From CALMEC01 sp964393105 (GTDB lineage: Bacteria; Actinomycetota; Thermoleophilia; Miltoncostaeales; Miltoncostaeaceae): a stretch of 64,000 nt of DNA. The stretch is from assembly GCA_964393105.1 (NCBI GenBank), contig CAYMSM010000068.1, positions 29,807 to 93,806 of the forward strand. The letters are read 5' to 3'. Below are positions 26,472 through 34,531 of the stretch, in pieces. Both the position numbers and the translations under genes were made by a program. A model generated the notes under the pieces. The model saw only the letters and a program-made list of their open reading frames with translations, searched no databases and was not told the origin of the DNA. Numbering within the stretch: the first letter of the stretch is position 1; each line of letters starts with the position of its first letter.

Positions 26472-26525
26472 GTCGTACGCGCCGTGTGGCCCTCGATGCC
26501 ATTCTCGGCAGGGGCCCGTCATGAG

Positions 26526-26608
26526 TGCCGGAGCCGGGAGTCGAACCCGGATGCCCGAAGGCAGGGGAGTTTAAGTCCCCCGCGTCTGACCAGTTTCGCC
26601 ACTCCGGC
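26526..26608 (-). tRNA. tRNA-Leu (anticodon UAA)
   Basis: 83 bases. The acceptor arm GCCGGAG pairs with CTCCGGC and the discriminator is A. The anticodon stem GGGGA/TCCCC encloses loop CTTAAAC with anticodon TAA. A long variable arm (CTGCCTTCGGGCA) marks it as a class II tRNA, and the T arm holds GGTTCGACTCC. The terminal CCA is not encoded. Reads UUA (and UUG by wobble) codons. Confidence 0.95.
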
Positions 26609-26621
26609 TCAGGTTGGTGTC

Positions 26622-26897
26622 CTATCTCCCGAACGATGCGGGCCCGGGCGTGCGGTCGACCGCGGACAGGCGTCGCAGCTCCACCCGACGCGCCCATGGC
26701 TCAGGCAGGATCGGCCAGCGATCGAGGATCTGCGCATGACGGATGTGGCGGTAGTTCTCGCCCTTCGCGTAGATCATGCGTCGCTCGTCCTGCGGGCGGG
26801 TGACCCCTTTGAGCGCGTCGGCCAGCCCCTCAACGAGGTTGACCGCTTCCTCTTCGGGCCCAAGCCGATCGGCCGTCTGGTCGGTGAGCTCAGACAT
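26622..26897 (-). CDS. Small hypothetical protein
   Basis: 91 residues, acidic first half (MSELTDQTADRLGPEEEAVNLVEGLADALKG is predicted helical) and a basic, W/R-rich second half (YRHIRHAQILDRWPILPEPW). No family recognised. It lies 14 bases after the Ppx/GppA stop on the same strand, and the tRNA gene follows. That spacing supports a real gene in the same transcript. Confidence 0.55.
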   Translation of the reverse strand: MSELTDQTADRLGPEEEAVNLVEGLADALKGVTRPQDERRMIYAKGENYRHIRHAQILDRWPILPEPWARRVELRRLSAVDRTPGPASFGR

Positions 26898-26911
26898 CGC
26901 TGCGGGGAAGT

Positions 26912-27829
26912 TTAGTCTGAATCAGCGGCCAGTCGAAGACGCACGCCGTCCAGGAGATCGCGCTCGCTGATGGCAACTTCCTCGGCTGCCGCGCCGTCCA
27001 GGATCGTACAAGCGATCAGCGCCCCCGCAACGATCGATGGGGCGCGGTCGGGGTGAAGCCCCGGGACCCGGCGCCGCTCCTCGAGCGGCAGGGAGACGAG
27101 CCGGTCGGTGATCTCGTGAACCTCACCGGTCGCCAGGATCATTCCGTGGACCTGCTCGGGGTCATACCCGCCGTTCGCAATAGCAGCGATCGTGGTCATG
27201 GTGCCGGCCACGCCGAGGATCGGCGCCGGCCCACCGAGCGCCGCCAATGCCGGAATGACGAGATCGGCGGCCTCGTCACGAAGGGCTCTCACCTGAGCGG
27301 CGGTCGGAGGGTCGTCATGCAGGAACATGTCTGTGAAGCGCACTCCTCCGGCGTTGAGGCTGACCGCCGACGTGGGGCCGCTCGCATCGCCGCGGACGAG
27401 CTCCGTCGATGCGCCGCCGATGTCCATGACGACGACCGCGCCATCGCCCGAGGTCGCGAGGCGGGCGCCGACGTAGGACAGCTCGGCCTCCTGAGCCCCG
27501 GCCAGCACACGGAGCTCGGCCCCAAGACGCTCACGAACGATCGCCGCGACCCGATCGCGATTGGGCGCATCCCGGACCGCGCTCGTCCCCACGGCGATCA
27601 CCTCGTCCGCGGCGAACGCAGCGATTGTCGCGCCGAACCGGATGAGGCAGTCATCGAGGCGCCCGAGCGCATCGGCTGTGATCGAGCCGTCACTGCCGGC
27701 GCCGCGACGAAGCGCGGTGATGGTGGTGATGCGCTCGCCACGAGGTCCATCCCCATCCACGCCGTCGCACAGAAACAGCCGCGTCGAGTTGGACCCGACG
27801 TCGACAACCGCGACTCGCCACACGCTCAC
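26912..27829 (-). CDS. Ppx/GppA-family phosphatase
   Basis: 305 residues of the ASKHA fold: exopolyphosphatase or guanosine pentaphosphate phosphohydrolase. VAVVDVGSNSTRLFL (phosphate 1), VVVMDIGGASTELV (phosphate 2) and GVAGTMTTIAAI (adenosine-type motif) are present. It is the short form without the C-terminal HD domain. It starts four bases inside the end of the upstream membrane-protein gene. It could take part in polyphosphate turnover with the PPK2 encoded at 38.4 kb; that link is inference. Confidence 0.9.
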   Translation of the reverse strand: MSVWRVAVVDVGSNSTRLFLCDGVDGDGPRGERITTITALRRGAGSDGSITADALGRLDDCLIRFGATIAAFAADEVIAVGTSAVRDAPNRDRVAAIVRERLGAELRVLAGAQEAELSYVGARLATSGDGAVVVMDIGGASTELVRGDASGPTSAVSLNAGGVRFTDMFLHDDPPTAAQVRALRDEAADLVIPALAALGGPAPILGVAGTMTTIAAIANGGYDPEQVHGMILATGEVHEITDRLVSLPLEERRRVPGLHPDRAPSIVAGALIACTILDGAAAEEVAISERDLLDGVRLRLAADSD

Positions 27830-28218
27830 CTGCCCAGATACCTCAACGGCGCTCGCAGAACGGCCAGCGCGCGACCGGCGTGATCCAGCAAGACGCGGAG
27901 CTCACCCACGCTCGCGTCGACCCGGTCCAACGCCTCGGTCAGCTCAGCCTGTTCGGCGGTGATCGTTGCCACGCGTCGCTCAGCATCGGCGAGCCCAGTC
28001 GAGATCGCGTGTACCGGCGTGTCGACCTGACGCCTGCCATCGCTGGCAACGCGAAAGAAGACGATCGATCGGACGGTCAGCAGGACCGCACCCACGAGCG
28101 CCAGGGCAAGGAGCAGCAGCCCCGCGACAAGCACTTGATTTGCCTCGACCCAGCCCACGGCAGCCAGTATGCCAGGCACGGCAAGTGCGAGCGTCGCGCA
28201 CACTATCCTCGTCGGCAT
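27826..28218 (-). CDS. Two-helix membrane protein with coiled coil
   Basis: 130 residues. Two hydrophobic segments (CATLALAVPGILAAVGWV and VLVAGLLLLALALVGAVLL), then a coiled-coil region (STGLADAERRVATITAEQAELTEALDRVDASVGELRVLLDHAG). No family recognised. It overlaps ppx by four bases. Its ATG and the ATG of the divergent gene share one CATG, so each ribosome-binding region would lie inside the other gene, or one of the starts is wrong. Confidence 0.65.
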   Translation of the reverse strand: MPTRIVCATLALAVPGILAAVGWVEANQVLVAGLLLLALALVGAVLLTVRSIVFFRVASDGRRQVDTPVHAISTGLADAERRVATITAEQAELTEALDRVDASVGELRVLLDHAGRALAVLRAPLRYLGR

Positions 28219-29200
28219 GGTCGACCCCGTCCAATCGCCAGTGCCGAGGGTGGCCCCCGACGCAGCCTTCGTCCCGTTTCACGAGGTGCACGGACGTCCG
28301 CACGTCGTTGTCGACGGACCCTCCGGCGACGGCACGGTGCTGGGACTGTCACATTGGCCGGACGGGGGAACCCCACCACAGCTCGAAGCCGATACCAGCA
28401 CAGGCATCGTGGCGAGCTACCTCGACACGACACCGCTGGGGCCGAGGGTCGACGTGGTCACGAACAATCACTTCGACGAGGACGGACTCCTTGCGGCGTT
28501 CCTGCTGCTCGAGCGCCCCGCGGCCGGTGCGCTTCGCGACCTTTCCGTGGCGGCGGCTGAGGCCGGGGACTTCCAGACGTGGACCGAGCCGGCGGCGGCG
28601 TGGTGTGCGATCGCCGTGATGGCGATGGCAGAGCGCCCGACCACGCCGTTCCCCGACGTGTTGCGCGCCCTCAACCGTGCCACGACGCACGACCCCGCCG
28701 GTGCCATCACAATCGCGCTCCTGCCGCGAGTCGCGGGACTCCTGGCCGACCCCGATCGATATCGCCGCCTCTGGCAACCGGCATGGACGCGGGTGCAGCA
28801 GGACATCCTCCTGCTCGACCACGGGGCAGCGACGATCGAGAATATCCCCGGTGGAGACCTGGCGATCGTCAGGGCAGAACGGCCGCTGTCTGCGTTCGCG
28901 GTGCATCCGCGGATCACCGCGATGCGTGTGCTGACCGCCACGCCGGACGGGATGCTCTCGCTCTACCACCGATACGAGACGTGGGTGCGCTACGTCTCGC
29001 GCCCACTGCCGCCGCGGATCGATCTGTCCGCGCTACTTCCCCGGCTGGTCCGACTCGAGACGCGCCCGGGCCTCTGGCGCTTCGACGGCGTCGACCATCC
29101 TCGGGCGCGGCTGGCGTTCGGTGACAGCGTCGGGTCCCCGGTGCCGTCCGGGCTCTCGTGCGAACAGCTCGTCGACGAGATCCTGCGCACAGATCGCTAG
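28217..29200 (+). CDS. Conserved protein of unknown function (DUF6687-like)
   Basis: 327 residues. The N-terminal half has HVVVDGPSGDGTVLGLSHWPDGGTP and the striking VVTNNHFDEDGLLAAFLLL, whose N-H-F-D-x-D-G recalls metal-binding DHH-type motifs but is not one I can assign. The C-terminal half is rich in W/R/Y. From memory it resembles actinobacterial DUF6687 proteins; no function is known to me. It diverges from the small membrane protein with overlapping start codons and is followed by two small genes. Confidence 0.7.
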   Translation: MVDPVQSPVPRVAPDAAFVPFHEVHGRPHVVVDGPSGDGTVLGLSHWPDGGTPPQLEADTSTGIVASYLDTTPLGPRVDVVTNNHFDEDGLLAAFLLLERPAAGALRDLSVAAAEAGDFQTWTEPAAAWCAIAVMAMAERPTTPFPDVLRALNRATTHDPAGAITIALLPRVAGLLADPDRYRRLWQPAWTRVQQDILLLDHGAATIENIPGGDLAIVRAERPLSAFAVHPRITAMRVLTATPDGMLSLYHRYETWVRYVSRPLPPRIDLSALLPRLVRLETRPGLWRFDGVDHPRARLAFGDSVGSPVPSGLSCEQLVDEILRTDR

Positions 29201-29212
29201 CATTTCGGACGC

Positions 29213-29443
29213 ATGCACGAGCAGACCGACAATCCCGATCCGGCAGCGCGCGTGCGCCAACTCCTGCTGTCGGGGGACAACATCATCAAGAACCGCGACA
29301 ACCCGGAGCGCTACGACCGAGCGCGCGAGCGGTACGTCAAAGCACGCGCGATCGCAGACGCCGTGGATCTGGATCCAACCGTGCTCGCCATCATCGACCT
29401 TCGGCTCGCCGAGTTGCCGGTCCCGGCGCGAGAGGACACATGA
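29213..29443 (+). CDS. Small conserved helical protein
   Basis: 76 residues, probably all-helical (AARVRQLLLSGDNIIKNRDN, then YDRARERYVKARAIADAVDLD), in the style of a single TPR-like helical hairpin. No family name recognised. It starts 12 bases after the DUF6687-like gene and its stop overlaps the next start (ATGA), so the three genes probably form one operon. Confidence 0.65.
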   Translation: MHEQTDNPDPAARVRQLLLSGDNIIKNRDNPERYDRARERYVKARAIADAVDLDPTVLAIIDLRLAELPVPAREDT

Positions 29444-29655
29444 GCAGCCGCAATGCCGAGGGCCGCACCTGCGAGATCTGCCACCGGCACCTGCTGGCCG
29501 GTGAGACGTTTGATTTTCTCGACCATCAGGCACACGGCAAGCACCGCCGCCCGGTGTGCGCGCTGTGCCAGCGACAGGCCCGTAAGCGTGGCTGGACCCG
29601 CACCGTCGAGCTGCCCCCGCCGGTCGTCATGCCGCCCACCCGCGAGGTGGACTAG
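29440..29655 (+). CDS. Small zinc-ribbon protein
   Basis: 71 residues with two C-x2-C pairs (CEICHRHLL and CALCQRQARKRGW) separated by about 30 residues that include two histidines. This is the layout of a treble-clef or zinc-ribbon. The ending is basic then proline-rich. Nucleic-acid or protein binding is possible; no function can be assigned. Translationally coupled to the helical protein before it and followed by a clear terminator. Confidence 0.65.
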   Translation: MSSRNAEGRTCEICHRHLLAGETFDFLDHQAHGKHRRPVCALCQRQARKRGWTRTVELPPPVVMPPTREVD

Positions 29656-29687
29656 GGCGCGAAAGAGAGAACGTGCCCTCGAGGTCC

Positions 29688-29713
29688 GCGCAGTTCCTGC
29701 GCTTTTCTTGTTT
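29688..29713 (+). terminator. Intrinsic terminator after the small zinc-ribbon gene
   Basis: GCGCAG-TTC-CTGCGC forms a perfect six-base-pair GC-rich stem, followed directly by TTTTCTTGTTT. It is 33 bases past the stop codon. This is the clearest rho-independent terminator in the window. Confidence 0.8.
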
Positions 29714-29884
29714 CTCCGCTCTCCGGCTCGCCTGCCCAATGGTCGACCTGGTCAATGCGGCGAATGATCCGCCCGGAGATGTCGTCGTGGACCGTGCTTA
29801 TGGGGCGAGTCGCGCAGAGCCGGCTACCATCACGCGCACTACGGGGGGTCGGGATTATTCGCGAGCTGCCGATAACACCAGTGA

Positions 29885-30844
29885 ATGGGTCAGGCTATAG
29901 CTCAGCGAACAGCGCTCGCAATCCGCCATCCTGCGACGCTCGTCGCAGTCGTGCTGGCGACCGCTTTCGGTATCGCGGTACTTGTTCACCCCGGCACGTG
30001 GAGCACGTTCAGCGCCATGGCCGGCGGCGACAAGGAGACGCTCCGCTCGGTGATCATGAGCTTCGGCGCGTTCGCCCCGATCGCGTCCATCGCGCTCAAC
30101 GTCGCGCAGGCGGTGCTCGCACCCATCCCCGGGTTCGTCGTGCCGTTCGTCAACGGCGCTGTATTCGGCACGTGGTTGGGAATGCTCATCACATGGGTCG
30201 GTGGCGTCGCTGCGGCATCCACCTGTTTTTGGATCGCCCGCACGTTCGGCAAGCGATTCGCCGAGCGGATCTGCAGCCAATTCAGGCTCGCCGGTGAGAT
30301 CAACCGCAAGCTCGAGCGCCACGCATTCGTCGCCATCATCATGGCCCGACTGGTCCCCGGAGTCCCGTTCGACTTCCTCTCGTACTTCGTGGGGTTGACT
30401 CGCGTCCGCTTTCTCCCGTTCGTCACAGCGACCGCCATCGGATCGGCCCCGCACGCGTACCTGTACGCGTTCATGGGCAACAGCCTTGAGATCCCACTCT
30501 GGATGGGCGTCCTGATGACGCCTGTCCTGGGGCTCGTCTACGCCGGTGTCAAGTACCTGATCGGCATGTTCCGCCGGATGCGCGGGTCAGCGGACGAGGT
30601 TGGGACAGACGTGATCCTGGTGCCCCGCCCGGCCCTCGCGCGCGCTCATGCGCTCCCGGCCTGGGTCGCGGCGCCGCTCCCGGCCTGTCGCGGCCTGCGC
30701 CCTGTGACCCCCGCCGCCTGGCGACTCTACGCCCTCCCAGACACGGCTCTCGGGCGACCTATGACCAGCCGAAGGCGGGTCAAACGTCTTGGGGGGCTTG
30801 ATTTCCCGACGCCGCCTTACACGCTGCAGCTCGACGTCGTATAG
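29885..30844 (+). CDS. TVP38/TMEM64 (VTT/DedA-like) membrane protein
   Basis: 319 residues. Residues about 15-230 form the VTT fold with several helices. Typical segments are APIPGFVVPFVNGAVFGTWLGMLITWVGGVAAASTCFWIARTFG with the central glycine-rich loop, and RLVPGVPFDFLSYFVGLTRVRFLPF (R-x-x-P-G-x-P motif). Such proteins are linked to lipid scrambling or ion-coupled transport. The last about 80 residues are a proline/arginine-rich tail unlike the family and may come from a frameshift or a shifted stop; the true C-terminus is uncertain. Confidence 0.8.
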   Translation: MGQAIAQRTALAIRHPATLVAVVLATAFGIAVLVHPGTWSTFSAMAGGDKETLRSVIMSFGAFAPIASIALNVAQAVLAPIPGFVVPFVNGAVFGTWLGMLITWVGGVAAASTCFWIARTFGKRFAERICSQFRLAGEINRKLERHAFVAIIMARLVPGVPFDFLSYFVGLTRVRFLPFVTATAIGSAPHAYLYAFMGNSLEIPLWMGVLMTPVLGLVYAGVKYLIGMFRRMRGSADEVGTDVILVPRPALARAHALPAWVAAPLPACRGLRPVTPAAWRLYALPDTALGRPMTSRRRVKRLGGLDFPTPPYTLQLDVV

Positions 30845-30942
30845 CGGACTACTCGCCCAGCGCGACACACCTGGGCGGCATGTGAGCCGCCATCGGCGTC
30901 TCATGCGTCGATCGGGGGCTGGACTGGTCCTTCAGACCGGGT

Positions 30943-31362
30943 CTAACGTTCGGGGCGCCAGCCCTTGACTCCCGAGGCTGCGTTGAGGATGTGCTTCTTG
31001 AGGCTCCAGGGAATGACCTTCCAGGATGGGACGAACAGCTTGCTCCACAGCGGTGTGCTGTGGGCGTGGGGCTTGACCGTTCCGAGCCTTGTCATCGAGG
31101 CTTCCATCAGCGCCTGCTCGCTGCGGCCACGCATCTTGCGTGCCATCGACGGTTTGGGCGGGATCGCCGCCGGACGCTCACCGGGCTGGTTCGGCGTCCC
31201 GATGGCAGCCAGCGCCTCGCGGACCGCAAGCTCGCCGTGCTTTCGCGCCGGCGAGTCCGGCGGCGCCGGCGGCGCCAGCCGCCCACCACGCCCGAACAGC
31301 GCGACCTTGTCGTGACCGAGGTACTCCTTGACGGAATCCGGAATCTCTTGATGATGGCTCAC
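30943..31362 (-). CDS. Hypothetical protein downstream of the disulfide reductase
   Basis: 139 residues from GTG 31362 (V-S-H-H-Q-E-I-P-D-S-V-K-E-Y-L-G-H-D). A glycine/proline/alanine-rich middle is followed by a conserved-looking C-terminus (VKPHAHSTPLWSKLFVPSWKVIPWSLKKHIL). No family recognised. The open frame extends further upstream, but that part runs into the oxidoreductase. It lies 14 bases after that gene on the same strand, so it is probably co-transcribed. Confidence 0.6.
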   Translation of the reverse strand: MSHHQEIPDSVKEYLGHDKVALFGRGGRLAPPAPPDSPARKHGELAVREALAAIGTPNQPGERPAAIPPKPSMARKMRGRSEQALMEASMTRLGTVKPHAHSTPLWSKLFVPSWKVIPWSLKKHILNAASGVKGWRPER

Positions 31363-31376
31363 GATTGCGGCCTCTA

Positions 31377-32717
31377 CTAGAGCTTCGCGAGCCCGTTTTG
31401 GGCCGCGGTCGACATGGGCTCGTAGAGGGCGCCGATCGGCGGGGAGTACACGTTCTCCATCCACGCGATGTCCTCGAGCGTCGAACCCTTCTTCATCGCG
31501 AACGCGAGGAAGTCGGCACGCTCCTTGATGCCTTCGCCGCCGACCATCTGGGCGCCGATGAGCGTGCCGTCGCGCGGGTCGGCCAGGAGCTTGACGGTGA
31601 TGAGCTGCGCCCCCGGGTAGTAGCGCGCGCGGCTGACGCCGGTCGCGGTGCAAACGAGGTGCGGGATGCCGGCCGCCGTGGCAAGGTGCTCACCGAAGCT
31701 CGCGCCCCCGATCTGCATCTGGCCGCCGACCATGCCCCACGGAACGTAGACCGCGTTGTAGGTGCGGTTGCCGCCGCCGGCGGCGTTGCCCGCGACACGT
31801 CCCTGCTGCATCGCGTGGGCGCCGGTCAGGCCCTGCACCGCCACGTTCGTCATACCCTGGGGCACCTCGACGCAGTCACCTGCGGCGAACACACCGTCCA
31901 TCGACGTGCGCATCGACGCATCCACGACGATGCCGCCGGTCGAGCCGAGCTTGAGCCCCATCTGGCGGGCGAGCGTGGTCTCGGGCTCCTTGTGGGTCGC
32001 GACAACGCAGATGTCCGCCTCGATCTCGCCGGCGCTCGTCTGCACGGCGCGCAACCTGCCGTTGGAGCCCAGGAACGCCTGCGCCTCGACACCGAAGTGC
32101 AGCGTGCAGCCGAGCTCCTCGAGGCTCTTCTGCACCGGCTCGGCGATGTCGGGGTCGGCGACCATGGACAGAAGCCACGCGCCGGGGTCGACCAGGTGGG
32201 TTTCGATGCCGCGGTGGGCGAACGCGGTCAGCATCTCGACGCCGAGTGGCGTGGACTCCAGGACAACCGCCCGCTTGACGCCGTTCAGGCGCTCGTTGAG
32301 TTGGACGCCGCGGCGGATGTTCTTGACGTACGTCACGCCGTCCAGATCGGTGCCGGGGATCTGCGGGAGCGTGTAGTTGAAGCCGCTGCAGATGATGAGC
32401 CGGTCCCATTTGATGGTATCGCCGCCGGCCACGAGGGTGCGGTCGGTGGCGCTGACCGCCGTGACCTTGGTCTCCGGACGAAGATCGACGCCGGACGCCA
32501 CGTACTGCTCGGGCCCGGCGAGGAACAGGCGCTCGAACTCCGGGATCTCCTTGCCCAGCACGTACGGCACGCCACACGGCGAGTACGCGACGTCCTCGAA
32601 CTCGGTCAGGCAGATGACCTTCGCGTCCGGGTTGGTGCGCTTCGCCATCGACGCCGCGCTGATCCCGGCGGCCCCACCGCCGATCACGCAGATCGTGTGT
32701 CCATCAGCCACGCTCAT
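31377..32717 (-). CDS. FAD-dependent CoA-disulfide reductase / NADH oxidase-like protein
   Basis: About 446 residues from the ATG at 32717, which is preceded by GAGGGGG. Two dinucleotide folds: VIGGGAAGISAASMAKR (residues 11-27) and VVLESTPLGVEMLTAFAHRG. The redox cysteine is single, C48 in YSPCGVPY, as in CoA-disulfide reductases, NADH oxidases and peroxidases. FAAGDCVEV marks the FAD segment. A C-terminal dimerisation domain is present (RDGTLIGAQMVGG). It likely keeps a low-molecular-weight thiol reduced or removes peroxide; substrate unproven. An OsmC-like gene lies upstream on the same strand. Confidence 0.85.
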   Translation of the reverse strand: MSVADGHTICVIGGGAAGISAASMAKRTNPDAKVICLTEFEDVAYSPCGVPYVLGKEIPEFERLFLAGPEQYVASGVDLRPETKVTAVSATDRTLVAGGDTIKWDRLIICSGFNYTLPQIPGTDLDGVTYVKNIRRGVQLNERLNGVKRAVVLESTPLGVEMLTAFAHRGIETHLVDPGAWLLSMVADPDIAEPVQKSLEELGCTLHFGVEAQAFLGSNGRLRAVQTSAGEIEADICVVATHKEPETTLARQMGLKLGSTGGIVVDASMRTSMDGVFAAGDCVEVPQGMTNVAVQGLTGAHAMQQGRVAGNAAGGGNRTYNAVYVPWGMVGGQMQIGGASFGEHLATAAGIPHLVCTATGVSRARYYPGAQLITVKLLADPRDGTLIGAQMVGGEGIKERADFLAFAMKKGSTLEDIAWMENVYSPPIGALYEPMSTAAQNGLAKL

Positions 32718-32867
32718 GGCCCCCTCGGTTTGTCGATCAGGTCGGGAACCTACCACTAGCCAAGATTTCGGGCGGTCGACTCACGATGCGTCCGCCGAGA
32801 CGATGGCAGGCAGCGGATCCCGCCGGCCGACGTCACGCACGAGCGAGCGAGCGAGCGTCCATGCTGC

Positions 32868-33299
32868 CTACCGCACCACCCGGACCTCGTAAGAGATGTC
32901 GGGGGGATGCTTGAGCGTGTTGGTGACCCAGCAGTACCGGGCGCCCAGGTCCACGCACGGTTGCAGCAGGTCGTGCGGTGCCGAGCTTTCGATGCGCAGC
33001 TCGTACCTGCCGTGGCGGGGTTCGCCGGGCGCCCGAAAGGGCCGCACCTCGACCGCGAGGTCCGGCAGATCGACCCGGCGCTTGCGGGCCGCCCACGCGA
33101 TCGCGATACACATGCACGAGGCGAGCGCTGCCGCCAGCACCTCGGTGGGCATCGGGCCGGTGTCCTCGCCGCCGAACTGGGGGGGCTCGTCCACGCGGAT
33201 CGTGTGTCCACGGCCTGTGACCTCGCTCGACATCCCGCCGCGCCACTCGGCCCGCCAGGGCTCGTACACGTACTCGTCAGATCGAGTGTCCTGTCTCAC
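32868..33299 (-). CDS. OsmC-like protein
   Basis: 143 residues. The OsmC core is WRAEWRGGMSSEVTGRG, then TGPMPTEVLAAALASCMCIAIAWAARKRR, which holds the first reactive-cysteine region (S-C-M-C). The second conserved cysteine is in LLQPCVDLGARYCWVTNTL. Such proteins reduce organic hydroperoxides. The GTG at 33299 overlaps the glycosyltransferase stop (GTGA) and reads V-R-Q-D-T from a repeat terminus. A later GTG at 33269 is an alternative. Co-translation with the MSMEG_0565-like gene is likely. Confidence 0.82.
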   Translation of the reverse strand: MRQDTRSDEYVYEPWRAEWRGGMSSEVTGRGHTIRVDEPPQFGGEDTGPMPTEVLAAALASCMCIAIAWAARKRRVDLPDLAVEVRPFRAPGEPRHGRYELRIESSAPHDLLQPCVDLGARYCWVTNTLKHPPDISYEVRVVR

Positions 33300-33303
33300 A
33301 AGT
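33284..33303. repeat. Solo terminus of the 202-bp element
   Basis: GAGTGTCCTGTCTCACAAGT, the first 20 bases of the terminal inverted repeat at 54566, occurs alone at the glycosyltransferase/OsmC junction. It contains both the glycosyltransferase stop (TGA) and the OsmC start (GTG). No second end or element interior is found nearby. It may be an excision scar, a one-ended insertion, or a functional sequence that exists apart from the element. Confidence 0.75.
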
Positions 33304-34474
33304 GTCCACCGATGATCCTCCCGTACAGGCGCTCGTGCTCCTCGGCGCATTCGGCCCAGGTGAACCGCTTGACGGTCGCGTGGCCTCCGGTGAACAATCG
33401 CTCGCGAAGTTCCTGGTCGTGCACTGCGCTGACCAGCGCGTCGGACAGCGGCCCCGATTCACCGGCCGGCACCATCACGCAATCGCGTCCATCCTCCAGA
33501 TGCTCGCGCAGGACCGGCAGATCGGTCACGACCGCGGGGATACCGGAGGCGAGCGCTTCGAGGACGACAAGGCCGAAACCCTCCCGGGTCGACGGAAACG
33601 CGAGCGCATCGACTGCCCGGTAGAGCGTCGGCATGTCGTCGTCGTCGATCGTGCCCAAGATCACGACGTCCGCAGAATCCGGGGCGTCGCCCGGCGCACC
33701 GGCGTGGACCTCCAGCCCGAGCCGCTCGGCATCGCCCCGCCACGCCCGGCGGTACTCGTGGTAGTCGAAGAGCGTCTCGCCCCCGCCGATCGCAAGGAGC
33801 GCCCCGGCTCCGAGTCGCCCACGCGCACGTGCGAACGCCTCGATCAGCAGGCGGCTCCCCTTGCGCGGCTCGATCCCCCCGACGGCGAGCACGACCGGTC
33901 GGTCCGCCCACCCGAACCTCTGTCCGGCGCCAACACGATCGAGCGGGCACCCCGCGAAGCGCTCCGCGTCGACGCCGTTCGCGACGACCTCCGAGGGGAC
34001 CCCGAACTCCTCGTGGACGCGATCTGCCCAATGTCGTGAAACGCACAGGCGATGGTCCACGTCCAGAATCGAGGCGCGCTGGCACTCCAGCAGAACCTGG
34101 CTCGTGAACGCGTCGACGTGATGGATCGTCCGCACGATCGACGCGATGTGCCCCTCGGCGCGAAGGGCCAGCATCGAACGCGCCGAAAGGCAGTCTTCCG
34201 AGTGGTTGATGTCGACGGGGCCGGCTGCGCGCATCCCGTCGGCCAGCACATCGGCATACCGGAGTATTCGTGACTCGATGTCCTCGTCCTCGCGACGCTC
34301 GACCGGCACCAGGCAGACCTCCACTCGAGGTTCGCGGAAGAACGTGGCCCCGTCCGGCGACAGCGCCCACAGCTCGACGTCATGGCCGCGGTCGGCCAAG
34401 GCCTCGGCCAGGCTGAGGGCGTGCACGACCCCGCCTCGCGGCTTGGTCGAATACGTCGCGATCCGGATCTGCAC
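33296..34474 (-). CDS. MSMEG_0565-family glycosyltransferase (Nit1C-associated)
   Basis: 392-residue GT4-type (GT-B fold) glycosyltransferase. Its motifs match what I know of the MSMEG_0565 family: IATYSTKPRGGVVHALSLAEAL at the N-terminus, SIVRTIHHVDAFTS, VLAVGGIEPRKGSRLLIEAFA, GGETLFDYHEYRRAW and FPSTREGFGLVVLEALASGIPAV. That family is a regular member of the Nit1C cluster. Here it lies about 12 kb from the other Nit1C-like genes, 57 bases after fdrA, and overlaps the OsmC gene by four bases. The sugar acceptor is unknown. Confidence 0.85.
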   Translation of the reverse strand: MQIRIATYSTKPRGGVVHALSLAEALADRGHDVELWALSPDGATFFREPRVEVCLVPVERREDEDIESRILRYADVLADGMRAAGPVDINHSEDCLSARSMLALRAEGHIASIVRTIHHVDAFTSQVLLECQRASILDVDHRLCVSRHWADRVHEEFGVPSEVVANGVDAERFAGCPLDRVGAGQRFGWADRPVVLAVGGIEPRKGSRLLIEAFARARGRLGAGALLAIGGGETLFDYHEYRRAWRGDAERLGLEVHAGAPGDAPDSADVVILGTIDDDDMPTLYRAVDALAFPSTREGFGLVVLEALASGIPAVVTDLPVLREHLEDGRDCVMVPAGESGPLSDALVSAVHDQELRERLFTGGHATVKRFTWAECAEEHERLYGRIIGGHL

Positions 34475-34531
34475 GCGGGGCCTAGTGCTCTCGCTCGTAC
34501 GTCCGCCAACGATGTGCGAGCGGGAGCATTC

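Noticed and set aside
29673..29900. 75-codon frame between the zinc-ribbon and TVP38 genes
   Set aside because: It spans a clear intrinsic terminator and has no recognisable motif or ribosome-binding site.
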